Shown here: in pieces, positions 1 to 11,330 of the stretch
How the letters are laid out: every line of letters starts with the position of its first letter
How positions within the stretch are numbered: the stretch's first letter is position 1
Assembly (NCBI RefSeq): GCF_040802235.1
Contig: NC_133167.1
Span: forward strand, 16,856,501 to 16,920,500
Source: Manis javanica
Lineage: Eukaryota > Chordata > Mammalia > Pholidota > Manidae
Reading direction: 5' to 3'
DNA length: 64,000 nt
Notes under the pieces: model-generated
Seen by the model: only the letters and a program-made list of their open reading frames with translations
The model's database searches: none
Told to the model about the DNA's origin: nothing
Made by a program: the position numbers and the translations under genes

Positions 1-640
1 TGGGTCATTGGTCTCTCTGTCTACTAGTCTCATGGAAGGTGTGGGGTTGGAAACTCCAGTCTGTAGATCTTTCATTACTGTTAATGTGTGACCTGCTAAC
101 TGTATTTTGTTGCTTAATTGAGCCTTATTATTTGTTTCTGGTTTTTGTCCAGTGAGATCTAATTTGAGCCTTCCCTTCTACTGTAGCTATTGGACTAGGT
201 CAGGGGGTAGGTATCCCTACCAGTTCTTCTCTGAACTGAGTAGGACTTAGTTTCTGCATCCTTACTTCTACAGAGCTTGAGAATTGGGGATCTCTGCCTG
301 GGTAGCAGCTAACAGAGCCCTCAGGGCCAGGAATGTGGGCCACAATGTTGAGTCCTCTTTAACTGCCCTTGTGCCCCGTATTTGCATAGGGGCCAAACCC
401 AAACTAGACCCCACCATGCACTCTTTACTCCCCATGGAGACGTATAGACATACAAGGTTCCCACCTTTTGGGCCTAGCCAAGGTTAATATTAGACCTTCT
501 AGCTAGGCTGCTGTTCCCGAAAGCCACAGGGTGTTGTTAATATTCATGTGACCGCAGAGTCTCATCAATATTCATGAGGTATCTGCCGTCTTCCTTTAGG
601 CCTTTAGCTTGGAGAAAACAGGAATGATTAGAGTTTCTAG
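1..640. other. Unclassified stretch with octamer and paired TATTCATG motifs
   Basis: No gene seen. It has a perfect octamer ATTTGCAT at 380-387 and two AATATTCATG copies at 539-548 and 567-576. It could be a decayed LTR or other repeat, or a regulatory element; I cannot tell which. Confidence 0.4.
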
Positions 641-1985
641 AACTTAAAAACTAACCCTATTTCCTGGAGTCTCTTGAAGAGGAGGCAAACCTTAAGAGTA
701 AATGTCTGGGCAAAGAGGAAAAAGGAGTTTTCATGCCAATATCCTAAGCTGGTCCGACAACTTAGTGGAGTTGTGCTGGATGGCTGTTGTTAATGTTATC
801 ATCCTTATCCAGTGTTCATTGAATACCACTGGGTTTCAGTTCTTGTCGGAGGTACTCTGGGGGGTAGGACACTAGTATTGTTAAGTACTTAGTGAGTGCT
901 GGGGATACAGATAACTGACATGACTCCTGCCCCAAAAGCGCATGGAAGAGAAGGGGAGACAATTAGGGGAACACATACCTGTAGCCCAAGGTGAGAGTGC
1001 TGTACCACAGACAGACAAAGTGCTGAGGGAGGACAAGTGGGCAGGTCATCCTCTGTGGGGATTCCCATAGAGGATTCCCTGGGAGCACTCGAAAGGAGGG
1101 TGGATCTAAGGAAAGGAAAGTAGAATGTTCTATGACCCCCTTTAATAATTCTCAACAAGGCGTAAAGCCCCTCTAAAAAGGCCCTTCTGGCTCCCTGCTT
1201 GCCAGCCTTGCTTGCTATTCCTTTGTCAGATGTTTTAGCTATTCCAGTATCTTATTTACTGGAACTGCTTTCCTATAAAGTATGCTTCTACTCTTGGGTG
1301 GCTTCTACTCTTTGCTTCTACTCTTACACCCAACCATGATACAGCCTTTGACATAGTTTGGCTATTTAAAAAGATGAATATAATTCCAGATTGTATAATT
1401 AAAAGGAGAGCAAGAGAGCCTGAGCGTACCCTCCCATTGTATTTAGCCCTAGTCAGCCTCTCAGGATGTTGGTGTTTGAAAGATGTGTGAGGCCTTGGTA
1501 GGAAAGTCAGGGCAATAATAAAAGAGATGGAAACAGAAAAGATTTTTAAAAGTGTCCAAGGAGAATGGGATTATTTAATTCAGAGAGTAGATTGAGAGAG
1601 TAATCTTTTAAAAATGAAAGATAAGCACATATAGGATGTTAAGTAGCTCTTCTGCATTTCATTCAAGATACTGTAAAAAAAGATAAGCTGTAATTACAGC
1701 AATAAGGGTATATAGTTGAAGTAGAGAGAAGAATCTTTTTTACCTAGCTAGAATGTTACCAGGGAAGCTTTGGAAACTTCCAGTGTAGAATTCTTTGTCT
1801 TTCCCTAATGACAGGTGTCCTATGTTAACAGTTCTTTTCCTACATACATGCATTGTCCCACTCTGTACATCCTTCCACTTAACATTTCTTCACTCTGTCT
1901 CTTTACAAAGTCTATATTTTTGTCTCAGTCTGTACTGTTCATGTAAGTGTTCTTTAAGATGTGTGAGCAATTGCTAGACCACCTT
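641..1985. other. NHEJ1 intron stretch, no gene recognised
   Basis: Only a small tandem of three exact GCTTCTACTCTT units (1284-1295, 1301-1312, 1314-1325) and weak old-repeat-like text at 880-940 stand out. Confidence 0.6.
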
Positions 1986-1989
1986 AATA

Positions 1990-2125
1990 CATCAGGTAGA
2001 TGCCAGAATGGGGGCTTGTGAAAACAGGAACCTCAAGTGTCTTATTCACCATGTTCCTCTAGTTCAAGCTTGGTTCATAGTAGGTGCTATGGAAATATTT
2101 GTTAAATGGATGAACAAATGTTTGT
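1990..2125 (+). mobile_element. L2 3'-end fragment
   Basis: TTCATAGTAGGTGCTATGG and ATATTTGTTAAATGGATGAA match the L2 terminus. Confidence 0.6.
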
Positions 2126-3159
2126 ATTTGTGAGATGCACTGACTTTTCAGTGAGCTTAGTGCTTATTAAAATGTTTGCCCAGACCCAAGTGAGGACCGC
2201 AGGAATGGTAGAATGGTGTAAACTACCCAAGTCATTGCTCACTGGGTGACGCTGCTCTCACTCTACTATTTGATGACAAAAGATCACATCATCATCTTGG
2301 TACAAAATTGGATTTCTACCTAAAACAAAGAAAACCAAGACAGTGTGACAAGAAATAATTAAAAAATTTATGGAATCTATTAAATAGGAAAGAGCTTGTT
2401 GAATATTCCCAGTTCTCAAATCAACAAGACTTTTGGGGAAGGAACTTCATAGACTAATGACTATTAAGACGAACCAAAAACCCACTGAGAAGGTTTTGTC
2501 TAGTTGGAGCTCCTAAGACATCTGTCCCAGGAAGCAGAAGGGTGGAGTGCTGGGTAGTCCATTGCACTCCATAGGAATATTTCCTTTGGTAGAAATTATT
2601 CCCTTTGGTTTCTTTTCTCTTGGGTTCCGTTCCTTTAGGGATTATGATGAATTAAAAAAAGTGAATTTGAGGTCCATCCATTTTTAGATCTAGTCTACTC
2701 AGCTGCCGGGAAAGAACAGCAGGTGGCGCCAAAACATTGTCCTACTTCTGCTGGCTTGGGAAAAAAGGTGGAGGGAGGGAAGCATTCTCTTTGAATTGGG
2801 GACAAGGGAGACAGACTACCTTGGCAGTTGCTCAGGTAAGAGATCTGTGGGCTCAGTGTTTGCTGGCCGCCCATCATCCAGGATCTGTACCTCCAAGGCC
2901 CTACTTTGGCAAGAGGATTAGTGGGGAGAGGGGGATCCCAGCAAATCAAAGAGTGGAAGAGCCTCATCACTTTCAGTCCCTGGCATGACTGTCTCCTTTA
3001 GGGCCTGATTCTAGCAACTGCCATGTTTTCTGAGGCCCCTGCCTCATTCTGTGAACTTCTTTTTCCTTTCTGTGAGTTTGTTTTTATCTTTTGACAGGTG
3101 TCCATCTTTGGATACTTTTTGTTTCAGGACACTTTCCTACGGATAAATTTCTTTTTCTC
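2126..3159. other. NHEJ1 intron stretch with a CTCF-like motif
   Basis: No gene or clear repeat. The notable site is the CTCF-like motif at 2716-2730. Confidence 0.6.
2716..2730 (+). promoter_or_regulatory. CTCF-like motif
   Basis: Matches CCASYAGRKGGCRSY at 14 of 15 positions (the first base is A), with the AGGTGGCGCC core intact. Confidence 0.5.
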
Positions 3160-3760
3160 ACCTGTCCCCCACCCCGTTTTCTCTGGGCGGCTGGAGGTCA
3201 GGGAGTGGGGAGTGGACAACACCAGCCCCTGGAGAACAGAGGAGAGGCAAAGCGGCTTTATTAGAGGCTGGTTCTATCTAGAAGGAAGCAGAGCACTATC
3301 AAGACTGTAGGACCCCAAAGTAGAGTGTTAAGAGCCACATCAAGACCTGCCAGAATTCAGAGGCTGGCACTTCAGCATCCGTGCTGGGAGCAGGCACAGC
3401 TCCCCGACCCTGACTGATTCCCACCAGCTAGTCTAGCTCTCTTCCAGCATTGTCTCTGAGGCCCCTAACTTCCCCACTCCCTTGGTAAACCCGCCCGGCT
3501 GTCTCCAGCCTTCATTCCTTGAGCTTGTTCCTTGAGCCTCCCCCCTTCCCTGGGGCGGGTTTAAGGGCTGGGCGGAGCTGTCCGCCTGAATCCCCTGTGG
3601 CCCCTTTGGTTCCTGGTTCTATATATATCCCTGTCCTTCTCTGCACAGGGTTTGATACGGCTTTATGGGCATTTCCATCCGCTTCACAGAACAGCCATCA
3701 CAGAAGCGTGTTTCACCCGAGAAACCTCAGTGGAGCCTGGCCTGTGGCGGACTCAGTCTG
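3160..3760 (-). mobile_element. Possible solitary LTR, unconfirmed
   Basis: On the minus strand a TATATATA box (about 3622-3630) precedes an AATAAAGCCGCTTTGCCTCT segment (3246-3265), then a C-rich stretch ending in a GGGGGACA-like end near 3165. This layout resembles an LTR (U3, R, U5), but the TATA-to-signal spacing of about 360 is long and no clear TG...CA ends or target duplication were found. Confidence 0.25.
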
Positions 3761-4359
3761 GCCCCTGAATCAAGGCTCTCTTCTCTTCCTGCCCTCCCGC
3801 TCCCTCCCCTTCCAGCTCCCCACTGCCTACCCCCAAGTGAATAGCAGAGCTCTGGGGAGCACTCATTGGCGGAGCATGTTGGAACTCCAGAGACTCATGG
3901 AGAATTCTTCAGTGCCCAGTTCTCCATCAGTTAGTCAGGGAAGGTATGAACCCTGACTTCTGGCTTAGACTGTGCTGTAATACCACAGTCAGGCATTTCT
4001 GGAAAAGAATGGAACCCAGTGGGTACTGGCAGGTTCTCTAGAGGCATAGGAAGAAAAGGAAGAAGAGCCTTTACGAATGGAGGAGCCAATGGGGGCCTAG
4101 TGAAGAGGGATAGAACAAACTGGGTCCTTTGAGTTCAAAGTGATGAAGGGACAGGGTACTCAAGACAGTGGGTACCATCCCACCCCCCAACAGACCCAGG
4201 GGACTTCCTTTTGGTTCCGTCTCTGGCCAGGAGGTGAAATGGTGGCATCTGGTTTGGAAAGAGAAAGTTTCCCCTTTATTCAAATGGGGAACCTATTAGG
4301 TTAAATTTTGCACAATAGGAACCTTCCCATCATGCCCTGGCCATTTTAAGATGTCGGAC

Positions 4360-4620
4360 ATTCCTAATAATGATAATAGTTACCTTTTTTTTTTTTTAAC
4401 CTATTGGGTACCTGGCTCTCTGGCTGTTAAATCTTGTTGTTACTCCTCATAACCTTTTTATGAATTGGTGTTTTCCCATGGTATGGAGAATGCAGCTGAG
4501 ATTCAGAGAATATAAGTTGCCCAAAGTCACATAGCTAATAAATAAGTGATGAAGCCAGCTTTCAAAGCCAGTCAGCTAAATCCAAAGCTCGTGCTCTTTC
4601 CCCTGTACCATGCTGCCTCC
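4360..4620 (-). mobile_element. MIR SINE
   Basis: Reverse complement of MIR: TAATAATGATAATAGTTAC at the left, then CCCAAAGTCACATAGCTAAT and GCTCGTGCTCTTTCCCC at the right. A T15 run lies inside. Confidence 0.75.
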
Positions 4621-6109
4621 CTGAGGAGCCCATGAGAAGGTGAGAAAGCTGATTCTGACTTAGGCTGTGGTCTGAATAATGTATCGTCTCTTTCTGTTAT
4701 TTAAAACTTCACATTTCCTTCATGTTCTCCAAACTTGCTACCTGTGTTTACTTGTGAGCTTCCCTCACATTCTGGCTGATTCTTTGAGCCTAGGAATTCC
4801 CAGGACACGGGGCTGCTTGGCTGTGCCCCATAGAGGATTGGCACATTTGTGTGTGCATCTCTTTGTTATCCAGCTGAGCTCAGGCAAGAAGGCAGCTCAC
4901 TATTGTTGTCTAGAGGCCTCATCCCTGGCTTAGAGACATCAGTCCACTTGTGAGTCTGCTGTCCAGAGTGGCCTGGCTAGGTATTTTCTTTTCCCTGTGA
5001 TGTTTACTGTTCTTTCGTGGGATTTCAGATTTCCATGATGGCGGAAGGCTTGTAAAATGCAGGGGTGGGGAAGGGTTACTGTGGCAGGAGCCTGGGCCAG
5101 GCCAGGTCGAGCCAGCAGCACAGACAGCTTTTATAATGGTGTGCAGGGCTAGGAGGCTTGTAAAGGCGATGCAAGCAGATAGGGGGATAAATCATGTAAG
5201 CAGTGGGCAGGGTGGTGAGCCGAGGTTAGGAATTAACTTTGTGTTGGATGGAGCCCAGGTTGTGGGATGGGAAGAGAGGCCTCTCCTCTTTTCCTCCCCT
5301 CTCAGCTCTGTCTTTGCCTCTCCTTTCTGTTGGCCCGGTTCACTGCAGGCTGTGACACGTTTGCCCTAGCCCTTCCTGTCTCTCCAAGTTGCCTGAACTA
5401 AATCAACAAGGGAGAGGGTACCCCAGAGCAAGGGAAGAAAGTACTTCAATCAAACTGCTTTGTTTTATTGCAAATATGGAATGCAAGTGGCTGACCCCTT
5501 CTGTCCTATAGTCACATATGAGCGTGTCCATCCTGAGTTCCTTTCTGCTCGTTCTCATGTATTCCAGCCTTTACCTAGAAAATGGACCTGAACTCTCTGG
5601 GATCATAAAGAAAGCAGAAAATGCCCTTCCAGCTATTCTGAGATCCTCATCTTGATGTAGGGTTTCAACCTGCCTGAGCCAGGGTGTAGGACTTGACCGG
5701 CTGCTTTTGAGGGCCGAGGCAAATTCAGATGGCTTTCCTCAGGAATTACATTTGATGATGGCATCTTTTTCTTATGGGGTCTCCATGTGTCATGTATGGA
5801 AATAGGGAGGGAGCCAGGAAAATGCAGAGAGAAGCCACAGGAGTGATCATAGTGGACTCTGTGTATAAAAAGAAGCCGAGGTTATGTTTTCTCTGAAGAC
5901 GTGTGCATGTGCATGTAGTGGCTGAGCATTAAGGAGTGGGTGCTCAGGGCAGGAGCAGTGTTTGTAAGCCTCTTCACGTCAGTTATGTCTGTTACAGTCT
6001 CTGTTTCTCCTTACAGCCCCTTGTGGAAGGCTTTGCAAATTGTGGGTGATCAATAAGTGTTTTTGACTCTCTTCTTTGGCTCTTGATTGGCACCATCAAC
6101 CAGCCTCTC

Positions 6110-6133
6110 GGCCTTCTCCTCCTCCTCCTCCTG
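6110..6133 (+). repeat. CTC-type simple repeat
   Basis: Imperfect CTC/CCT trinucleotide run. Confidence 0.8.
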
Positions 6134-6269
6134 TCCCTGCAGCATCTCTCCCCATAAATTGTCCCTCTAATCATCACAGCTTTCAAGTGGATGGCTCAGC
6201 CCAAACTCAGGTCATTGACTGCATTTCTTTCTCCCCAGATCTATAATAATAGCACTGCCACTTTTCTTT

Positions 6270-6286
6270 CTAATTAGGCCCTAATT
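6270..6286. promoter_or_regulatory. Inverted homeodomain pair
   Basis: CTAATTAGGCCCTAATT has AATTAG/CTAATT arms around a GCC spacer, typical of paired-type homeodomain dimers. Confidence 0.3.
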
Positions 6287-8088
6287 GAAAACTGGTTGCA
6301 TCTGGACTTTCCTTCTTCAGTTCTGCTTTTTAGTTCCAGTGGTGGAAAAACATTCAGCTGAGGTTGGGGTTTTTCCTGCCCCCCGACTTTTTTCTCTTTC
6401 TTGTTCTTGTTCTTCTACTTGTTCTTTAAAAAAAAAAAAAATATGGTGGGATTCTTTTGGAAAAACTCTCCCCAGCCTGTTGGAGCCCTCCTCACAAACC
6501 CCAGCCTTCTCCTCGAAGACCGGGTCTTTTCAAGTGGTTTGCGTTGTACATGGTGGAGGCCCCCAGTGCCTGTGACAGTTTCTGTTAATTATAGAGGCTC
6601 TTTCCCCCTCTCACATTAGTCAAAGGAGTTTTGTGTGTTTTAACAGCGTTTTCCCTTGGCTTGAATAAGACTCTGTTCAGACATTTCCTAGGGCTGGAGA
6701 GCCAGCAGCCCTCACTGCTCCCCGGTAGCACTGTTGCCCTGTTGGCTTCTCTTGGGGCTTCAGAGGTCACAGTGGAGGGATGCTTCCTCATATGCTTGAA
6801 ATTCAGTTTCTGGATTACATGCGTACTTCTTACACAAACAAAACATGGGCAGTGTCTGGGCCTCAGGTATAAAGTGGATGTGCACTTGTGTGTGGGGATG
6901 CTCTCCAGGTTTAGGGGCCTCTCCTTTTGTGCTCTCTCTCTGCTCCCAGCCTTAGCCAGTCCTGTGTACAAGTCGCCTTGTCTTTGCTGTCTCAGTTGTT
7001 TGGGTTAATCGGGGCATTTCTGGGGACCCTGGCTTCCATTTTCTGTTTCTTAGGCCTTATAAGCATTCCCTCTTGTAGGCCTTTGGAGTGTTTATGTTGC
7101 TCTCATCTTTAATATTAAAGTGCCCTCTGCCTTGAAGCCAAAAACAATTTGCTTGCTTAGGTCAAGGCATTCTGAATAGGAATCAGTCCAGCATGTGACC
7201 TGCTTAGGGACTTCTCTGAGAGCTCAGTCTACCAGTTTGGTTTAGAGAGAGCAGATCACTGAAACAAGTAATATTCAACTAGAAGTCCTGTGTGGGGCTG
7301 CATTTTGCTACATTTTGTGGAATTTAGGGCTGAATTTAATGTGGGAGGGTATCAGTGGAGTCTCACAAATGCCACTTGTGGGTAGAGGGTCAAGAGACCC
7401 TGCATAGGCAAAGTGTCCTTGGACATGTCACTTCTAATTGCTGGGTGATAATCACCTGTCTCATTGTGGGCTTTCTTGGTTTTTTTCAGAGATTTCCTTA
7501 GCCATTAATTTCTCCTTAATAATATTTTGTTTTTGAAGATGTTCCATTTTCAGCTCCTGCACTGTTTTCCTAGCCTAGAAACCTTCCTGACTGAGGCATT
7601 GATTTTATTTGGATAAGAACATGGTGGGAGGAGGGTCTGGGAAAGTGGTGGACTGACAGGTTCTGTTCAGGCGTCTCCTGTGAGCTAGGGCTTAGAGTGA
7701 GGAGGATGAACTTTTCTGGAGTATGACATAGATGGCAATTTTAATTATGGTGGCTCTGTTTCCCTGTTTCTAGAAGTATGGAATACCTGAAAGTACTATC
7801 AGCTCTGGCTATAGCTTAATAAGCTTGGCAAGGCACTTGAGCTCACACAGGAAAGGCCAGCTAGCTGAGTTTCTCTGTAGTTTCTAGAAGATGGAATGAA
7901 GACCTGTGGAGGGGGGTCATTCGCTCACAGGAAAGATGGCAGTGGAGAGGACTCTTTCTATATTAGAAAAACAAAAGCCTTAGAGGCCCTGAGTGGCTGA
8001 ACCTGGAGGCTTCTCACTTCTCTGGAGCCTCTAAGGAAGGATAAAGCTGTAGGAAGAGGGCTGTGGAAACACATCTTGATTACATTTT

Positions 8089-8230
8089 TTTAATTGATAA
8101 ATTTTTTAAAAAATTAAGGTATCATTGATATACGATCTCATGAAGGTTTCACATGAGCAACATTGTGGTTTCAACATTCACCCATATTATCAAGTCCCCC
8201 CCACACCCCATTGCAGTCACTGTCTAATCA
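8089..8230 (-). mobile_element. L1 3'-end fragment with 12-bp target duplication
   Basis: 142 bp of L1 3' UTR (ATGAAGGTTTCACATGAGCAA, then CCCATATTATCAAGTCC and CATTGCAGTCACTGTC) inserted on the minus strand. It is flanked by TGATTACATTTT at 8077-8088 and 8231-8242. Extreme 5' truncation. Same 3' UTR type as the L1s at 22518 and 32080. Confidence 0.88.
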
Positions 8231-8242
8231 TGATTACATTTT

Positions 8243-9239
8243 AAACTAAGTTCTTAGATCAAAATTCAAGGAAGTTCATTCCCCACACATAATTTCCCAT
8301 TCTCTTCCCTCCCCCTCCCCGACTTGTTGGGAGTCTGTGCTTCAGCACATGCTTGATGCACCAAAAGCAAAACCTCTTCTTGCCCTGTGACCACAGAGAC
8401 TGCAGCGTTGGGAATTCTTCCTGAATTGCTGACACGGTTGTGCTGTACATTGCTCATATTTTATGGCACACGTTTAACAATATAAACTGTAATATATTAA
8501 GGTAAAACATTGAACAAGTGAAGCAGAGTCAAAAGATACTAGTGACGTGTTTGGTTAGCACCGAGGAGGTAAAAGACTGAACTTCACTGTCTTTCCTGTG
8601 CCATAGATGCTTATCTTACCCCATGCTTCTAAGGTGGCAAGTGTGAACAGTGTACTGCACGCGCAAAGGCACGGGAGCTTTCTGTAAAACTGGGTAACTG
8701 GTTTCGGCAGTGTCTTTTCATGTATTTTTATTTGAAATACTTTCAGGTTGTGCTTCTTGGTGGCACGGCTAGGGGGATGGGCGTTGGCGTGCCCTACCAT
8801 GTAGAGAGTGGACCCAGACCTCTTTATGCTTATTATTACTAATAGTGAAAGTGGTAAGTGTAAGGATAGTATTAAAGAGGGCAAAAGCATAAGAGGCTTG
8901 GAACAGAATTAAGTTGCCCAGCACCTGTGATGTTTGTTCTTGAACAACCAGGGGTTGCTAGAGATCAACTCTCAGGGAAGTAGTATTAATGACCTTTTAT
9001 CTTGACTTCGGTATCTGGACCTTTTGCAGCTGACAGTATGGCTTTTGGGGCCTATTTCAGCAAGCAGGCCTCCCTGTTCTCCTGCAGCAACGGAAGAATT
9101 TAGGTGTTTGTCTTTAGGAGGCTTTTAAGGAGTTCAGAGGAAGCCCAAGTTCTCCCTTCTGACCCCTGGCTTTCTTTTAGAGAAACTGCGGTTCATTGGC
9201 CAGTTTGGAGTTTAAAGGTGCACAATTAGCTAGGATGGA
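8243..9239. other. NHEJ1 intron stretch, nothing recognised
   Basis: No gene, RNA or repeat that I can support. Confidence 0.6.
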
Positions 9240-9455
9240 ATTTAAAAAATAATGATTTTATATCTGTGTGATACTTATGGTTGGCAAAGTGCTTTCACTT
9301 ACATTGTCTCCTTTGGGTTCTATCTTTGTGAATTAGGGCAATGTTTTTGTGTTATTACTACTATTTTATAGGTGAGAAAACTGGAGTCCCAGAGTTTTCC
9401 AAGGTTACTTAGCAAGTAAGCAAAAGAGCCAAGGCACAGAGCAGGTCAGTTTAGC
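9240..9455 (-). mobile_element. MIR-family SINE
   Basis: GCAAAGTGCTTTCACTTACA, then ACTATTTTATAGGTGAGAAA and CCAAGGTTACTTAGCAAGTA follow the MIR complement. Confidence 0.7.
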
Positions 9456-9829
9456 TTGTTCCATCAGGTTAAGCTGGTCACCTGGTCTTCTACCTTATGA
9501 CTTGGTTTGACCAAGGGCCAGGGTTCAAAAGGATAAGCTCCCCAGTGTTCTCTCCATTCAGGTTCAATCTCTGTTGTATTTATCACTATTTTTAGCAATT
9601 TTTTTTCTTCCTGACACTTCCTTTTTCCTCTCTATCCCTACTTCTCTGGCCCCCCACTTTCAGAGACTGCCTTATTTGCTTTCCTAGAAATTCTTCTCTT
9701 AAGGCTTTTGGGAACTTTGACCTACCATCGTAACTACATTTAAGAGAGTATTTAAAATGTCTCCTGCCCCTCTCATTTATCCCCCACCCCCAAAGCCTGG
9801 CCTCGCCCCGTCCTGCCATCATGCTGGCC

Positions 9830-9970
9830 AAGCACGTGGGGCAGCTGTGGTCAGTCCCATTTATAAAACTGGTAAATATGGGACCGGTTTCTGTCCCCTC
9901 CAAAGGTCAATATTTGTGCAGAGTTTAATTTTAACTTAACAAGCAGTTGTTTTCTGCAGCTGCCCTGGTG
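9830..9970. promoter_or_regulatory. Candidate enhancer: E-box, RUNX, forkhead and nuclear-receptor motifs
   Basis: Within 140 bases there are CACGTG (9834-9839), TGTGGTCA (RUNX, 9846-9853), GTAAATA (forkhead, 9872-9878), AAAGGTCA (nuclear receptor half site, 9902-9909) and TATTTGT (forkhead, 9911-9917). RUNX2 and FOXA factors act in prehypertrophic chondrocytes where IHH is on. Not experimentally shown here. Confidence 0.35.
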
Positions 9971-10556
9971 TGTTGTGTTGTGTGTGCTTTCCTTTCCCCT
10001 CCTTCCCACTGACTGTGAGCGTCTGTGTGTATGCGGACCTGTATTCACACTGTGACCTGGTTCTGGTCTTCAGAAATTGCAGCCCATAGGCATGGCCAGT
10101 CTCGGTCTCACTGAGGACATTTGGGCTGAAGGGAGTTAAATAAAGGGCAGTGGGCCTAGCATGTGGAGATAACAAACTTTTTCTAGGGGCCAAGGGTACA
10201 GATACACTATTTAGTCTTTGGTAATCCTGATGCCATCACCATAGCTTCCTTTTCAGGAGAGATTCTAGAATGCAGGATTTGAGAGAAATGGTCCTCCCTT
10301 TTAAAATCTGCATTGTCCCCCTGCCTTGCTTTCTAATGAGTGTCAACCCCTTATCCAACAACCTTGGGTTCTAATTTCAGCAGCTGCTTCTTGAGTAAGA
10401 TGAGGGGAGTGAATAAAATAATCTCTTTAAGGCCTCTTCCAGCTTTTAATAGTCCGTGATTTTTAGGAATAATGGAGCATTGGACTAGGTATCAAGAGGG
10501 CATCCTATTCTAGTTTCTAGCTTTAAAATTATTTAAAAAATTATTCTTAAGCCAAT

Positions 10557-10580
10557 CATCCCCACCCCCACCCCCACCCC
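10557..10580 (+). repeat. CCCCCA simple repeat
   Basis: Repeated C4-5A units. Confidence 0.85.
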
Positions 10581-10884
10581 TGGTCCTTAGTTAAGGGGAT
10601 ATGACCTTTGTTCTGCCTAAGGATTTTGTCTGAAATGGATGAGATTTTATTTAAAAGAACTCTGGGATGTTTAAATAAAGGGAAGTATTTTAAGCCTAAG
10701 TTAATTTCACCTACGTGTGTCCCCTTTCACTAGGCTGTGTAAGTTGCCTCTGCCCGTGATTGTGTTCCTGGCTTGGCCACTTTAGTCCAGCAGGTGATCA
10801 GCCTGACTCCCCAGAGATCTGAAGTGGAGGAGGAGCTCCATCATGAGCAACGGTGGGTGGGCTCTGGCCCCAGTGGCCACCTCC

Positions 10885-11330
10885 TTACTCTCTTGTGAGC
10901 ATACCAGACGTGTGCCCCACCTTAGGACCTTCACACCTGCCCCTTCCTCTGCTAAGAATGCTCTTCCCTAGATGGAGCTCCTTCTTTCTCTTATTTCTCA
11001 TCTTTTTCAGATGCCCCCTAATAATTGAGGATTTCCTGGCCTTCCTATGTAAATTTCATCCCCACCTCCATCTCCACTGCCACCTGCACTTTCTGTCCCC
11101 TTTCCCTACTGTTTTTCTCCTTAGCACTTATCATTTCTCAACATACATAGCTTTTACTTCTACTTTTTTGTTATGTTGCTTTTTTCCCCTGTGAGGCATG
11201 GATTCTCAGTGAGGGCACGGCTTTGTCTGAGTGGTCACTGCTGTCTCCCCAGTGCCCCTGGAACAATGCCTGCCACATAGAAGCTCTCAAACATATTTGT
11301 TGAATACATGGAAGTAAGGAAAGGAGGGAA
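10885..11330 (+). mobile_element. L2 LINE 3' UTR
   Basis: Starts with CATACCAGACGTGTGCCCCA-type text, continues GGACCTTCACACCTGCCCC, then ends ACATATTTGTTGAATACATG. Order and orientation match the L2 3' end. Confidence 0.8.

Larger units (their letters stand above)
4621..8076. other. NHEJ1 intron stretch, largely repeat-free
   Basis: No gene and no interspersed repeat recognised over 3.4 kb. Simple tracts: CTC-type at 6110-6133, TTCTTG-type at 6398-6425, A13 near 6428. A homeodomain-type pair lies at 6270-6286. Low repeat content in an otherwise repeat-rich intron fits constrained regulatory DNA. Confidence 0.55.
9456..10884. other. NHEJ1 intron stretch with enhancer-like cluster
   Basis: No gene. 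It contains the motif cluster at 9830-9970 and a C-rich simple repeat at 10557-10580. Confidence 0.55.

Noticed and set aside
3519-3956. A 145-codon frame in the NHEJ1 intron
   Set aside because: It overlaps the LTR-like segment, and the translation has no recognisable domain.
6398-6440. T/C-rich run plus A13 as a possible retroposed poly(A) tail
   Set aside because: No flanking target duplication or upstream AATAAA that would support an insertion.
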